A DNA stretch of 64,000 bases from an uncultured Pelagibacteraceae bacterium (GTDB lineage Bacteria > Pseudomonadota > Alphaproteobacteria > Pelagibacterales > Pelagibacteraceae). Below are positions 44,151-54,199 of this stretch, in pieces. The first letter of the stretch is position 1. Each line of letters begins with the position of its first letter. The DNA is taken from NCBI GenBank assembly GCA_902636075.1, contig CACPQM010000001.1, positions 62,001 through 126,000 on the forward strand. The letters are read 5' to 3'. The translations under genes were made by a program, and so were the position numbers. A model generated the notes under the pieces. That model was not told the DNA's origin, did no database searches, and saw only the letters and a program-made list of their open reading frames with translations.

Positions 44151-45334
44151 TTTAAAGATTTATTTTTAATACCATCTAAAAAACTAATACATTTTTTAAT
44201 TTCAGATAGTTTTATAAATTCATCAATCTTATGAGCTTGCTTTATAGATCCGGGTCCACATACAACTGTACTAATTCCAATCTCTTGAAATAGTCCTGCT
44301 TCTGTTCCGAAAGAAACTACATCTCTAGAATTATCTCCAGTTATACTCGAAACAAATTCGCATGCTTCTGAGTTAGGGACTCTATCGAAACCAGTAATTT
44401 CACCAATTATAGTTTTTTTTATTGAAGATTTTGGATAAATTTTTTGCATTTCTGGTAAAAGAATTTCATTTGTAAATTTATCTATTTCGTTATTTAAGAA
44501 AATTCCATCTTCTTTAACTACAGGTCTTGTCTCCCAGTTTACATGGCATTTATCAGCAATGACGTTGTGTGCTATACCACCAAAAATTCCACCAATTTGT
44601 AAAGTTGAATAAGGTGGTTCAAAGATCGAGTCTTTTAATTGTCTAGATTTCAGATTTTCCTTTAATTCTAATAGTTTATTCACATATCTTGCAGCAAATT
44701 CAACTGCACTCACACCTTTTTCTGGTTGTGAACTATGTCCTGCAAGACCTTCAAAATATGTTGTATATTCATAACATCCTTTGTGTGCATCTATTATTTT
44801 CATATTGGTTGGTTCACCCACTATGCAAATACAATCATGAATTTCTCTTTTTTTTAATTCTTTAATTAAAATAGGTGCACCTATGCAAGCAGTTTCCTCG
44901 TCAAACGTAAATGAAAAGTGAATATCTCTGTCTAAATTTGAAGAAGAGAAAATAGGTGCGTATGCTAATGCACATGCTATAAATCCTTTCATATCACATG
45001 AGCCTCTACCAAATAATTTGTCATCTTTGATTGTTGCATCAAAAGGATCTGTTGCCCATCCTTTAGAAACTGGAACCACATCAGTATGTCCAGATAAAAT
45101 AATTGGTTTTTTTTTACTCTTTTTTTTAGCTTTTATAGTTGAAAATAGATTTACTCTTTTTTCTTCTTCATCATATGTTCTAAATGATACCGCACCCAAT
45201 GAATTTAAAATATTATCACAATAGTCAATTAGTTGAGTATTGTTTTCACCAGAAACTGTTTTAAAAGCAATTAAATCTTTAAGTATCATAATAGAATTAC
45301 TATATATTTCATCTAAATTATTTCCTGTACTCAT
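44147..45334 (-). CDS. Acetylornithine deacetylase/ArgE-family M20 amidohydrolase
   Basis: The 395-residue protein has the M20 metal-binding motifs: SGHTDVVP with the first His and Asp, GRGSCDMKG with the bridging Asp, FDEETACIGA with the catalytic Glu, and HKIDEF near the C-terminus with a His ligand. It removes an acyl group from an N-acylated amino acid such as N-acetylornithine. It could also deacetylate N-acetyl-diaminobutyrate, the expected product of the EutD-like hydrolase, but is 23 kb away. It is alone on the minus strand between plus-strand genes. Confidence 0.85.
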   Translation of the reverse strand: MSTGNNLDEIYSNSIMILKDLIAFKTVSGENNTQLIDYCDNILNSLGAVSFRTYDEEEKRVNLFSTIKAKKKSKKKPIILSGHTDVVPVSKGWATDPFDATIKDDKLFGRGSCDMKGFIACALAYAPIFSSSNLDRDIHFSFTFDEETACIGAPILIKELKKREIHDCICIVGEPTNMKIIDAHKGCYEYTTYFEGLAGHSSQPEKGVSAVEFAARYVNKLLELKENLKSRQLKDSIFEPPYSTLQIGGIFGGIAHNVIADKCHVNWETRPVVKEDGIFLNNEIDKFTNEILLPEMQKIYPKSSIKKTIIGEITGFDRVPNSEACEFVSSITGDNSRDVVSFGTEAGLFQEIGISTVVCGPGSIKQAHKIDEFIKLSEIKKCISFLDGIKNKSLN

Positions 45335-45359
45335 TTATTTTTAATTATATATTAAATTT

Positions 45360-45701
45360 ATGAAAGAACAAATAACCTACGACATTTATGACAAAGTAGA
45401 TATCAGAGTAGGAACAGTAATATCGGTAAAAAAAAATGAAAAAGCAAGGAAACCATCTCTTGTTGTTGAGGTTGACTTTGGAAAAGATATAGGAATTAAG
45501 CAATCATCAGCACAGATAACTCACTATTATAACGAGGAAAATCTAGTTGGAAAACAAGTCATTGGCATATGTAACTTTCCTGAAAAAAATATAGCAGGTA
45601 TTGTCTCTCAGGTTTTAATACTTGGTTCTATAGATGAGGAGGGCAAAGTTGTTCTTGTTCACCCATCCCAAAAAGTAGAAAATGGTTTGCCTGTAGCATA
45701 A
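45360..45701 (+). CDS. csaA: CsaA-like tRNA-binding-domain protein
   Basis: The 113-residue protein is a stand-alone EMAP-II/Arc1p-type OB-fold domain, with DIRVGTVISVKK and the NFPEKNIAGIVSQVLILG motif characteristic of CsaA. CsaA has been described as a chaperone-like protein linked to secretion and binds tRNA-like or peptide ligands as a dimer. It precedes the LysE-family gene by 2 bp, so the two may be cotranscribed. Confidence 0.85.
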   Translation: MKEQITYDIYDKVDIRVGTVISVKKNEKARKPSLVVEVDFGKDIGIKQSSAQITHYYNEENLVGKQVIGICNFPEKNIAGIVSQVLILGSIDEEGKVVLVHPSQKVENGLPVA

Positions 45702-45703
45702 AC

Positions 45704-46294
45704 ATGCACCCCGAATTACTGTCTCTATGTTTATTTATGTTTGTAACGAGCTGTTCTCCAGGACCAAATAATATAGTTGCCTCTCACTCTGGATTTAATC
45801 ACGGATTTAAAAAAACTATTCCTTTGATGTTGGGAGTAATTTTTGGTTTTACATTTATGCTAGCAGTAATTAACTTTGGTTTAATAAATATATTTAAGCT
45901 TTATCCAATACTCCAAAAAGGTTTAATTTTTACAGGAACAATTTTTTTAATATATTTGTCTTACAAAATTTCATTTTCAAAATCATCAAGTGAAAGTGAT
46001 AATTTAAAACCTGTAAATTTTGTTGAAACATTTCTATATCAATTTTTAAATCCTAAAGGTGTAATTGTTGCTATAATTGCAGTTTCCACCTATGTAGAAG
46101 CAGGTGGTAACTTTATTTCATATTCTATTTGGCTATTAAGCATTGCCTTTTTGTTTGCAGTTATTAGTATTATTTTCTGGACTATAATTGGAAAATTTAT
46201 GAGGAAATTCGCGACAAATGAGAAATTTATTAAATGGTTTAATTATGTTATGTCGGCACTCTTATTAAGCTGTATAGCAACTTTTTATTACTAA
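45704..46294 (+). CDS. LysE/RhtB-family amino acid exporter
   Basis: The 196-residue membrane protein has six hydrophobic helices and the LysE/RhtB N-terminal motif SPGPNNIV near 17-24, plus FLNPKG near 105. It exports amino acids or their derivatives across the inner membrane. The length is typical. It lies 2 bp after the CsaA-like gene and 7 bp before aconitase; a direct link to aconitase is not expected. Confidence 0.86.
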   Translation: MHPELLSLCLFMFVTSCSPGPNNIVASHSGFNHGFKKTIPLMLGVIFGFTFMLAVINFGLINIFKLYPILQKGLIFTGTIFLIYLSYKISFSKSSSESDNLKPVNFVETFLYQFLNPKGVIVAIIAVSTYVEAGGNFISYSIWLLSIAFLFAVISIIFWTIIGKFMRKFATNEKFIKWFNYVMSALLLSCIATFYY

Positions 46295-46301
46295 AAAATT
46301 T

Positions 46302-48977
46302 ATGAAACCAGGAACACAAAATTCGTTTAATTGTCTTAAAGAACTATCAGTAAATGGAAAAAATTATTCTTATTTTTCACTAAAAGAAGCAGAGATAAAT
46401 GGTTTAGAGGGCATAAATAAATTACCAAAATCAATAAAAGTCTTACTTGAAAATCTTTTAAGATATGAAGATAACGTTACTGTTAATAAAGAACAGATTC
46501 TAGCGATTAAAGAGTGGTTAAATTCAAAAAAATCCAAAACAGAAATTGCATATAGACCTGCAAGAGTACTTCTGCAAGATTATACAGGTATACCTGCTGT
46601 TGCTGACCTTGCAGCAATGAGGGATACAGTTAAGGAAAAGAATAAAGATCCTAATACAATTAACCCTCTTTCATCGGTTGATCTAGTGATCGATCATTCA
46701 GTACAGGTGGATAAGTTTGCAACAAAGAATTCATTAAAAGAGAATGTTGATATTGAGTTTGATAGAAACTTTGAGAGATATTCCTTTTTAAAATGGGGAC
46801 AACAAGCCTTTAATAATTTTAGAATTGTTCCTCCAGGCACTGGAATCTGTCACCAAGTAAATTTAGAATATTTATCAAAAGTAGTATGGAACGAAAAATT
46901 TGAGGATACAGAGTATTTATTTCCAGACACGCTTGTTGGAACTGATAGCCATACAACAATGGTTAACGGGTTGTCAGTACTTGGTTGGGGTGTTGGAGGA
47001 ATTGAAGCAGAAGCAGGTATGCTGGGGCAACCAATATCAATGCTAATACCCGAAGTGATTGGGTTTGAAATTAAAAATAAACTTTCAGAAGGCACAACTG
47101 CTACAGACCTAGTTTTAACAGTAGTGAAAATGTTAAGAGACAAAGGTGTTGTAGGTAAATTTGTAGAATTTTATGGAGAAGGTCTAAAAAATTTGACACT
47201 TGCTGATAGAGCAACTATTGCCAATATGGCACCTGAGTACGGTGCTACCTGTGGATTTTTTCCAATTGATGAAGAAACATTAAAATACTTAGAATTTTCA
47301 GGAAGATCAAAAGAGAATATTCAAATCGTAGAAAAATATGCAAAAGAACAAAATTTGTGGGCAAGTGAAGATATTGTTTTTACAGATACTTTATCTCTAG
47401 ATATGTCTACAGTAGTTCCAACAATTTCTGGACCAAAAAGACCACAAGACAAAGTTCTTTTGACAGAGGCATCAAAAAATTTTATTAAAGTTTTTGAAGA
47501 TATATGTAAAAAAACTGATCCAACAGTTGCAAAAGTTAAAGACACAGATTTCGAGATAAAAGATGGAGATATATTAATAGCAGCCATTACATCATGCACG
47601 AACACCTCCAATCCAAATGTATTAATTGGCGCAGGACTGTTAGCCAAAAATGCAATTGAAAAAGGCTTAAATGTTAAACCTTGGGTCAAAACATCATTAG
47701 CACCTGGGTCACAAGTTGTTACTGACTACTTAGATAAATCTGGTTTAAGTAAATATTTAGATGAATTAGGTTTTAATTTAGTTGGTTATGGTTGCACAAC
47801 TTGTATTGGTAACTCTGGACCTTTACCAGATAATATTACTGATGCTGTTAAACAAAATAATTTATATGCAGTTTCAGTTCTTTCTGGAAATAGAAACTTT
47901 GAAGGAAGGATTTCTCCATTAGTTAAAGCAAATTATTTAGCTTCACCTCCTCTTGTAGTAGCTTATGCAATTGCAGGATCTATGAGAATGGATTTGTATA
48001 AAGATCCATTGGGAAAAGATAATAAAGGACAAGATGTTTACCTAAAAGACATTTGGCCTTCTAATAAAGAGATTGAGGACACTCTTAAACAATCCTTAAA
48101 CCCAGAAATGTTTGTGAACAGATATTCAAATGTCTCTGAGGGACCGGAACAATGGCAAAAAATTAAAGTGGACAAAGGAAGTATTTATAATTGGGAAGAA
48201 AATTCTACCTATGTTAAAAAACCACCATTTTTTGAAAATTTACCTGATGAACCAGAAGGTTTTAAGGAAATAAAAGATGCAAGACCATTATTAATTTTAG
48301 GGGATATGGTAACAACAGACCATATATCGCCAGCTGGAAGCATTCAAAAAGAAAGCCCAACAGGAAATTATTTTATGAAGCATCAAATTTTGCCTAAGGA
48401 TTATAATTCTTATGGTGCAAGAAGAGGAAATCATGAGGTAATGATGAGAGGAACATTTGCTAATATTAGAATTAAAAATGAAATGGCTCCAGGTACAGAG
48501 GGAGGTTTCACTAAATTATATCCTGAAGAAAAAGTAATGCCTATTTATGATGCTGTTGTTGAATACAAAAAAAGAGGAACAGATTTAGTTGTATTTGGAG
48601 GAAAAGAATATGGAACTGGTTCTTCAAGAGATTGGGCTGCAAAAGGAACAAAATTATTAGGTATAAAAGCTGTGATTGCAGAAAGCTTTGAAAGAATACA
48701 TAGATCTAATATTATAGGCATGGGAGTTTTACCTTTGCAGTTTGTAGATAACATGAATAGACAGAATTTAAACTTAAAAGGGTCTGAATTAATTTCAGTA
48801 TTAGGTCTTGAGAAAGGAATTAATCCAGGTGATCATTTAGAGGTTGAGATCAAATACGCGACAGGTGACATAAAAAAAATTAAAATGTTGTGCAGAATAG
48901 ATACTAAAAATGAATTAGAATACTATAAGAATGGTGGTATTTTACAATATGTTCTAAGGAATATGATTAATGGATGA
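46302..48977 (+). CDS. acnA: Aconitate hydratase A
   Basis: The 891-residue enzyme is the AcnA/IRP-type aconitase: [4Fe-4S] ligands in AITSCTNTSNPNV and GYGCTTCIGNSGPLP, the HQVNLEYL and GTDSHTTMVNGL motifs, and the swivel domain with GGKEYGTGSSRDWAAKG near the C-terminus. It interconverts citrate and isocitrate in the TCA cycle. The last 8 bp overlap the following YfgM-like gene, so expression is coupled. Confidence 0.96.
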   Translation: MKPGTQNSFNCLKELSVNGKNYSYFSLKEAEINGLEGINKLPKSIKVLLENLLRYEDNVTVNKEQILAIKEWLNSKKSKTEIAYRPARVLLQDYTGIPAVADLAAMRDTVKEKNKDPNTINPLSSVDLVIDHSVQVDKFATKNSLKENVDIEFDRNFERYSFLKWGQQAFNNFRIVPPGTGICHQVNLEYLSKVVWNEKFEDTEYLFPDTLVGTDSHTTMVNGLSVLGWGVGGIEAEAGMLGQPISMLIPEVIGFEIKNKLSEGTTATDLVLTVVKMLRDKGVVGKFVEFYGEGLKNLTLADRATIANMAPEYGATCGFFPIDEETLKYLEFSGRSKENIQIVEKYAKEQNLWASEDIVFTDTLSLDMSTVVPTISGPKRPQDKVLLTEASKNFIKVFEDICKKTDPTVAKVKDTDFEIKDGDILIAAITSCTNTSNPNVLIGAGLLAKNAIEKGLNVKPWVKTSLAPGSQVVTDYLDKSGLSKYLDELGFNLVGYGCTTCIGNSGPLPDNITDAVKQNNLYAVSVLSGNRNFEGRISPLVKANYLASPPLVVAYAIAGSMRMDLYKDPLGKDNKGQDVYLKDIWPSNKEIEDTLKQSLNPEMFVNRYSNVSEGPEQWQKIKVDKGSIYNWEENSTYVKKPPFFENLPDEPEGFKEIKDARPLLILGDMVTTDHISPAGSIQKESPTGNYFMKHQILPKDYNSYGARRGNHEVMMRGTFANIRIKNEMAPGTEGGFTKLYPEEKVMPIYDAVVEYKKRGTDLVVFGGKEYGTGSSRDWAAKGTKLLGIKAVIAESFERIHRSNIIGMGVLPLQFVDNMNRQNLNLKGSELISVLGLEKGINPGDHLEVEIKYATGDIKKIKMLCRIDTKNELEYYKNGGILQYVLRNMING

Positions 48978-49614
48978 AGAAATAGAAATTATTAATACAA
49001 ATACAAGAGTAGAAAAATTAAAAAACTTTTTAATTTCAAAAAGAAAACAATTAATAACTTTGTTAATATTAATTATTTTGATATTGATCACCTTTTTTGG
49101 CTATCAAGAGTTCAAGTCTAGTAGTAAAGAAAAGTTAGCAAATAAATTCAATTCAATTGTTACAAATTTTGAGACAGGCAAAAAAGATAATATAAATAAT
49201 AATTTGATAAAAATCATAAATGCTAAAGATAAAACCTATTCTCCATTAGCTTTCTTTTTCTTATTAGATAATGATTTAATAACTTCTAGTGATGAAATAA
49301 ATTCATATTTTGATCTTCTTATAAATGATGTATCACTTGAGAAAGAAATTAAAAACTTAACCATATACAAAAAAGGTCTATTTAATTCAGACTTTGCAAA
49401 AGAAAATGAATTATTAGATATACTTAATCCAGTAATAAAATCTGACAGTCTCTGGAAACCACAAGCATTATATCTTATGGCTGAGTATTATTTATCAAAA
49501 AATCAAAAGCAGAAATCAAAAGAATTCTTTAATCAAATAGCAGAAATGGAAAATGTTAGTCCAAAAGTTAAATTGGAAGTCCAAAGAAGGTTACGATCAG
49601 ATTTCAGTGAATAA
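48970..49614 (+). CDS. YfgM-like membrane-anchored TPR protein
   Basis: The 214-residue protein has a cytoplasmic N-terminus, one membrane helix at about 29-46 and a long periplasmic domain with helical, tetratricopeptide-like pairs, the layout of YfgM (a SecYEG-associated chaperone). The gene directly precedes BamB, as yfgM does in many proteobacteria. It overlaps aconitase by 8 bp and the BamB start by 8 bp. The sequence is poorly conserved and Lys/Asn-rich, so this call rests on topology and context. Confidence 0.7.
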   Translation: MDEEIEIINTNTRVEKLKNFLISKRKQLITLLILIILILITFFGYQEFKSSSKEKLANKFNSIVTNFETGKKDNINNNLIKIINAKDKTYSPLAFFFLLDNDLITSSDEINSYFDLLINDVSLEKEIKNLTIYKKGLFNSDFAKENELLDILNPVIKSDSLWKPQALYLMAEYYLSKNQKQKSKEFFNQIAEMENVSPKVKLEVQRRLRSDFSE

Positions 49615-50878
49615 AGCTATTAAATATATAATTATTTTAATATTTTTATCAAATTGTAGTTTCTCAAAAAAGGACGAAGTCGATAATGAGAAATTAATAG
49701 ATATTTTTAAAAAAAATGAACCCATTGAAAAAGAATTCAATCAACAATTAAAGATTAAGAAATTAAATACTTTTAAAACAAAACCTTTTCAAAAAAATAA
49801 CAGCAATAGTAATGGAAATATTAATTTTGACTCTAATTTTGATAAATTTTTAACATACAAAATAAATAAAATTAAAAAATTTGACTCAAATCAGCCTGAA
49901 TTATTTTTTACAGAGAACGAAAATGTTATTTTTTTCAATGGAAAAGGTTCAGTTATCAAGTTAAGTGAAGACCTTAAGAAAATATGGGAGATTAATAATT
50001 ATAATAAAAAAGAAAAGAAACTTAATCCTATTTTATATTTTGCTCAAGCTGATAATCGTTTGATTGTAAATGATAATTTGTCAAAAATGTATTCAATTGA
50101 TTTAAATGATGGAAAAGTAATTTGGTCAAAATATAGTTCATCATCTTTTAATTCTGATATCAAAGTTTATAAAGATAAATTTTTAACAATAGATTTCGAT
50201 AACATTATTAGAGCTATATCTACTAAGGATGGAAAGGAATTATGGAATTTTAAAACAGATAATTCTTTTATAAAATCACAAAAAAAACTCTCAATAATTT
50301 TAAAGGATGAAATTGTTTTTTTTATAAATAACTTAGGAGATGTAACAGCGCTAGACGTAAATAATGGAAGTTTAGTTTGGCAAACACCAACACAAAGTAG
50401 TTTAATATATCAAGACGCATTTAGCTTAGAAAATTCAGACTTAGTTTTTGAAAATAATACAATCTATTTTTCAAATAACAAAAATGAGTTTTTTGCAATA
50501 GATGCAAGAACAGGAATAATTAAATGGACGCAATCGATAAATTCCAGTTTAAGACCAACTATAATCGAAAGTTTAATCTTTACAGTTTCTAATGAAGGGT
50601 ACCTTTTTGTGATAGATGATAGAACTGGCAATATTTTAAGAATTACAGATATCTTGACAAATTTTAAAAATAGAAGGGATATAAAACCAACAGGATTTAT
50701 ACACGGAAAATACAAGTTATTTGTCTCATTAAATAATGGACGATTATTAACAATTAATTCAATAACTGGTTTACAAGAAAAGATTACAAAAATACATGGA
50801 TCAAAAATTTCAAGACCCTATGTATTTAAGAGCAGTATGTATTTAATAAAAGACAATGCTATAGCCAGAACAAAATAA
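49607..50878 (+). CDS. bamB: Outer-membrane assembly lipoprotein BamB
   Basis: The protein is a PQQ-type beta-propeller with repeated W-x-x-x motifs such as GKVIWSKYSS, GKELWNFKT, GSLVWQT and GIIKWTQS, giving the BamB architecture. I choose the GTG at 49607 (423 residues) because it gives a proper lipoprotein signal with lipobox LSNC (Cys17), and it overlaps the preceding stop region; an upstream in-frame ATG at 49553 would add 18 residues before the signal. BamB scaffolds beta-barrel insertion by BamA. The Der GTPase gene that often follows bamB is not here. Confidence 0.85.
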   Translation: MNKAIKYIIILIFLSNCSFSKKDEVDNEKLIDIFKKNEPIEKEFNQQLKIKKLNTFKTKPFQKNNSNSNGNINFDSNFDKFLTYKINKIKKFDSNQPELFFTENENVIFFNGKGSVIKLSEDLKKIWEINNYNKKEKKLNPILYFAQADNRLIVNDNLSKMYSIDLNDGKVIWSKYSSSSFNSDIKVYKDKFLTIDFDNIIRAISTKDGKELWNFKTDNSFIKSQKKLSIILKDEIVFFINNLGDVTALDVNNGSLVWQTPTQSSLIYQDAFSLENSDLVFENNTIYFSNNKNEFFAIDARTGIIKWTQSINSSLRPTIIESLIFTVSNEGYLFVIDDRTGNILRITDILTNFKNRRDIKPTGFIHGKYKLFVSLNNGRLLTINSITGLQEKITKIHGSKISRPYVFKSSMYLIKDNAIARTK

Positions 50879-51306
50879 TGTTTTTAAAGATTTTAGAAAA
50901 ACTTGGTAGAAAAAAAGTAGTATTTGACCGAGGTCCATCACACCCAGAATTCCAAAAAGCAAAACCTTGGATGAATAGGTATTATATTCTATTCAGACAT
51001 AGACCAAAGTGGTTTCCATTTAACATACTAATCCATGAAATGTTAGACGATGATCATGGTGATGGTGTCCACAATCATTTATTTCCTTACATCACAATCA
51101 TTTTAAGAGGAGGATATTGGGAAACATTAAAAACAGGAAAAGTGTGGCGAGCACCAGGATATATAGGGTTTAGATCTGCTAATAATTTTCACAGAGTAGA
51201 CTTAGAACCAGGAACTAAACCAATGACAATTTTTTTAGCAGGCCCATATGGATTGAGAAAAGGACCAAGATCGGAATATGGAATAGATTTTAAAACAAAA
51301 AAATGA
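50878..51306 (+). CDS. Cupin-like protein of unknown function
   Basis: The 142-residue protein starts with an ATG overlapping the BamB stop by one base and contains a probable metal-binding pattern: GVHNHLFPY (HxH), a Glu about 15 residues on (GGYWE), and FHRVDL about 25 residues later, resembling a cupin-type His-His-Glu-His set. I do not recognise a named family. The protein is soluble, with no signal. The ZapE-like gene overlaps its end by 4 bp. It could be a small-molecule dioxygenase, isomerase or sugar-modifying enzyme. Confidence 0.65.
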   Translation: MFLKILEKLGRKKVVFDRGPSHPEFQKAKPWMNRYYILFRHRPKWFPFNILIHEMLDDDHGDGVHNHLFPYITIILRGGYWETLKTGKVWRAPGYIGFRSANNFHRVDLEPGTKPMTIFLAGPYGLRKGPRSEYGIDFKTKK

Positions 51307-52355
51307 GTTTGAAAAAATCTTATCTTAAACACTGCAAAGATAAGGACTTAGAAATAAATGAAAATCAAATAAAAATAGTCCAAAAATTAAGTGAATATTA
51401 CAATCTTAACTTCGGTCAGTCATTTATTAAAAAACTATTCAAAGATAAAAAAAATAAATTAGGCTTTTATTTAGTTGGCGATGTAGGTGTCGGGAAAACT
51501 ATGATTTTAAATTTTTTTTTTGAAAGTTTAAAAGAAAAAAAATCAAGATTACACTTTAATGAGTTTATGGTTGGACTTCATGATTTTATATTTGAAAATA
51601 AAAAAAAAGGAAATGACAAAGGGTTAGAAAAATTTGTTAAAAATTTAAGTGACAAAACAAAAATATTATATTTTGATGAATTTCAAGTAACAAATATTGT
51701 TGATGCCATGATCTTAGGTAAATTATTTGAAAGAATATTTAATGAAAATATAAAAGTTATTTTTTCCTCAAATATAAAAATTAAAGATTTATATAAAAAT
51801 GGATTACAGAGAGATCAATTCATCCCTTTTTTAAATATTTTAAAAAATAATTGCTCTGAATTAGAACTTAATATTGAGGAAGATTACAGAGCTACAAACA
51901 ATAGAAATTTAAGTCGATTTTTATCACCAATAGATAATTCATCTAATTTTAAGTTTAATATATCTTTTAGAAAAGCCACAAAGAATAAAAAACAAACGAC
52001 TAAGATATTAGATGTGAAGGGTCGTAAATTAGTATTTGATAACTTTCATGAAGGAGTTCTTAAGGTTTCTTTTGACGAAATTTGTAATAGAAATCTTGGA
52101 TCCGAGGACTACATTAAAATTGCTAACGAGAGCGACTTTATTTTTATTGAAAATCTACCTAACTTTAATGAAAGTAATTCTAACCAACAACAAAGGTTTA
52201 TTACTTTTATCGATATTATTTATGAAAAAAAAATACCATTGATGATCAAATCAGAAGTTGAATTAAATTCACTCGAATCCACTTATAGTATGAAAAAGCC
52301 TTTCAAAAGAACAGTTAGTCGATTGCATGAACTAACATCACAAAACTTTAATTAA
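51303..52355 (+). CDS. zapE: AFG1/ZapE-family AAA-type ATPase
   Basis: The 350-residue protein has Walker A GDVGVGKT near 60-67, Walker B ILYFDEFQVTN near 120-130, and the sensor-type SSNIK segment, the pattern of the AFG1/ZapE family linked to cell division and respiratory-complex quality control. Length matches. It overlaps the cupin-like gene by 4 bp. The protein lacks a membrane anchor. Confidence 0.87.
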   Translation: MSLKKSYLKHCKDKDLEINENQIKIVQKLSEYYNLNFGQSFIKKLFKDKKNKLGFYLVGDVGVGKTMILNFFFESLKEKKSRLHFNEFMVGLHDFIFENKKKGNDKGLEKFVKNLSDKTKILYFDEFQVTNIVDAMILGKLFERIFNENIKVIFSSNIKIKDLYKNGLQRDQFIPFLNILKNNCSELELNIEEDYRATNNRNLSRFLSPIDNSSNFKFNISFRKATKNKKQTTKILDVKGRKLVFDNFHEGVLKVSFDEICNRNLGSEDYIKIANESDFIFIENLPNFNESNSNQQQRFITFIDIIYEKKIPLMIKSEVELNSLESTYSMKKPFKRTVSRLHELTSQNFN

Positions 52356-52358
52356 TGT

Positions 52359-52778
52359 ATGAAACAAGAATTTTACAATCTAGAAATTAATACAAATGGT
52401 CAAAAACTGTATGAGTTTACTGATAAAACAATTGAATGGATTAATAATAATAACTTTAAAAATGGAATCATTAATCTCAGCATCCAACACACTAGTGCCT
52501 CACTAATTGTCCAAGAAAATGCTGACCCAGATGTACAAAAAGATTTAATTAATTATTTTGATAAATTGGTACCCATGGACAACAAGTTGTATGTTCATAC
52601 AACTGAGGGAAAGGATGATATGCCAGCCCATATCAAATCTGCATTAACCAATAATCAAATCTCCTTAAGTATAAAAGATAGTGAATTACTCCTAGGAACT
52701 TGGCAAGGTATATATTTGTTCGAACACAGGTTAGATACAACAAAAAGAACTGTAATTCATCATTATATTGGAGACTAA
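52359..52778 (+). CDS. YjbQ-family protein (UPF0047)
   Basis: The 139-residue protein carries the family signature in HTSASLIVQENADPDV with conserved His and the C-terminal GTWQGIYLFEHR. YjbQ proteins were reported to have weak thiamine-phosphate synthase activity; their main role is unsettled. The gene starts 3 bp after ZapE and its last 4 bp overlap the convergent photolyase. Confidence 0.88.
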   Translation: MKQEFYNLEINTNGQKLYEFTDKTIEWINNNNFKNGIINLSIQHTSASLIVQENADPDVQKDLINYFDKLVPMDNKLYVHTTEGKDDMPAHIKSALTNNQISLSIKDSELLLGTWQGIYLFEHRLDTTKRTVIHHYIGD

Positions 52779-54199
52779 TTTTTTTTCTTAATCGATTGAA
52801 AAGCACTCAAAGCGTCAGCCCTAGCTTTCTCATGAATAACAATTGGCATTGGATAGCTCGAGCCTATGATAGTATTAATTGCTTCTTGATATTTTTTTTC
52901 CATTTCCCATGGTTTATGAATAAATTTTGGAGGAACTTTTGATAATTCAGGAACCCATTTTTTTACATAATCTCCCTGTTTATCAAATTTTTCACCCTGT
53001 AAAATAGGGTTGAAAATTCTAAAATATGGTGCCGCATCTGCACCACATCCAGCTACCCATTGCCATTGTGCAACATTGTTTGCTTCATTGAAATCAAGAA
53101 GACAATTTCTGAAATATTTTTCTCCTTCTTTCCAGTTAATTCTTAAATGCTTAACTAGAAAAGATCCAACGACCATTCTAATCCTATTATGCATCCATCC
53201 TGTTTCGTACAATTCTCTCATTCCAGCATCAACAATTGGATATCCTGTCATACCTTTTTTCCATGCATTTAAAAATTTAGAATTATTTACCCATGGAAAC
53301 TTATCAAATTCTTTTCTTAAGTTTCCTTTAAGCATTTGTGGAAAGTAATTTATAAGACTATGTGAAAACTCTCTCCAACCAATTTCATTAGTGTATTTTT
53401 TTATACTCACATTATTTGATTTTAGTTTTTTGCATTTTTGCCAAATATCTCCAACATTTATTTGTCCATTTCTAATATATGGAGAAAGTAATGAAGTGCC
53501 TTTAATTGATGGAAAGTCACGATCAACACCATAATTAAGTATGCTTTTGTTGACAAAATTATCTAAATTTTCATGGGCTTTTTGCTCTGAAGGTTCCCAA
53601 TATTTTTCAAATTTCTTATACCAATCAGATTTAGGTAAAATATCCTCAGATTTTATTTGATTTTTGAACAATGTGTTTACCTTTTTACACTTCTTAACTT
53701 TGTTTATTTTATCAGGCAGTCTTTCTAAATAAAATTGCTCTGCATTTCTCCAAAAAGGACTGTAGACTTTAAAAGGTGTCCCATCATTCTTCGTAATTTT
53801 ATTATATTCATTAAGAACATTTCCTTTAAAAAATTTAAAATCAATATTTTTTTTTGAAAAATCAGTACCAATTTTTTTATCTTTTTCTAATTCATTAGGT
53901 TCATAAACTTTATTCCAATAAACAGATATTTTACTATTAGATTTTATTTTAGAAAAAAAATTTATTTCATCATCTTTAATTATTTCCAATCCAATATTTA
54001 ATTTTTTTAAATCAGATTTAAAATTTTCTAGAGATTTACTTACCCACCATTTTTGAGCCTCTCTTTTATGATCGAAAATATTACTATTAAAAATAAATAC
54101 TGCGGTAACAGCATCATGTTGATTTGTAGCATAAGTTAGCGCATCATTATTTTGTATTCGAAAATCATCTCTTATCCAAACGAGTGCTGTATTAGCCAT
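52775..54199 (-). CDS. phrB: Cryptochrome/photolyase-family protein (CPD photolyase)
   Basis: The 474-residue protein has the N-terminal alpha/beta domain (start ALVWIRDDFRIQNN) and the FAD-binding helical domain with TGYPIVDAGMRELYETGW, HNRIRM, and QWQWVAGCGADAAPYFRIFNP. These match class I DNA photolyases that repair UV pyrimidine dimers with light. In a surface-ocean organism this is expected. Its start overlaps the ammonia-lyase stop by 8 bp. Confidence 0.92.
   Translation of the reverse strand: MANTALVWIRDDFRIQNNDALTYATNQHDAVTAVFIFNSNIFDHKREAQKWWVSKSLENFKSDLKKLNIGLEIIKDDEINFFSKIKSNSKISVYWNKVYEPNELEKDKKIGTDFSKKNIDFKFFKGNVLNEYNKITKNDGTPFKVYSPFWRNAEQFYLERLPDKINKVKKCKKVNTLFKNQIKSEDILPKSDWYKKFEKYWEPSEQKAHENLDNFVNKSILNYGVDRDFPSIKGTSLLSPYIRNGQINVGDIWQKCKKLKSNNVSIKKYTNEIGWREFSHSLINYFPQMLKGNLRKEFDKFPWVNNSKFLNAWKKGMTGYPIVDAGMRELYETGWMHNRIRMVVGSFLVKHLRINWKEGEKYFRNCLLDFNEANNVAQWQWVAGCGADAAPYFRIFNPILQGEKFDKQGDYVKKWVPELSKVPPKFIHKPWEMEKKYQEAINTIIGSSYPMPIVIHEKARADALSAFQSIKKKN

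Noticed and set aside
49553..49606. ATG at 49553 as start of BamB
   Set aside because: It lies deep inside the YfgM-like gene and would bury the lipoprotein signal; GTG at 49607 fits better.
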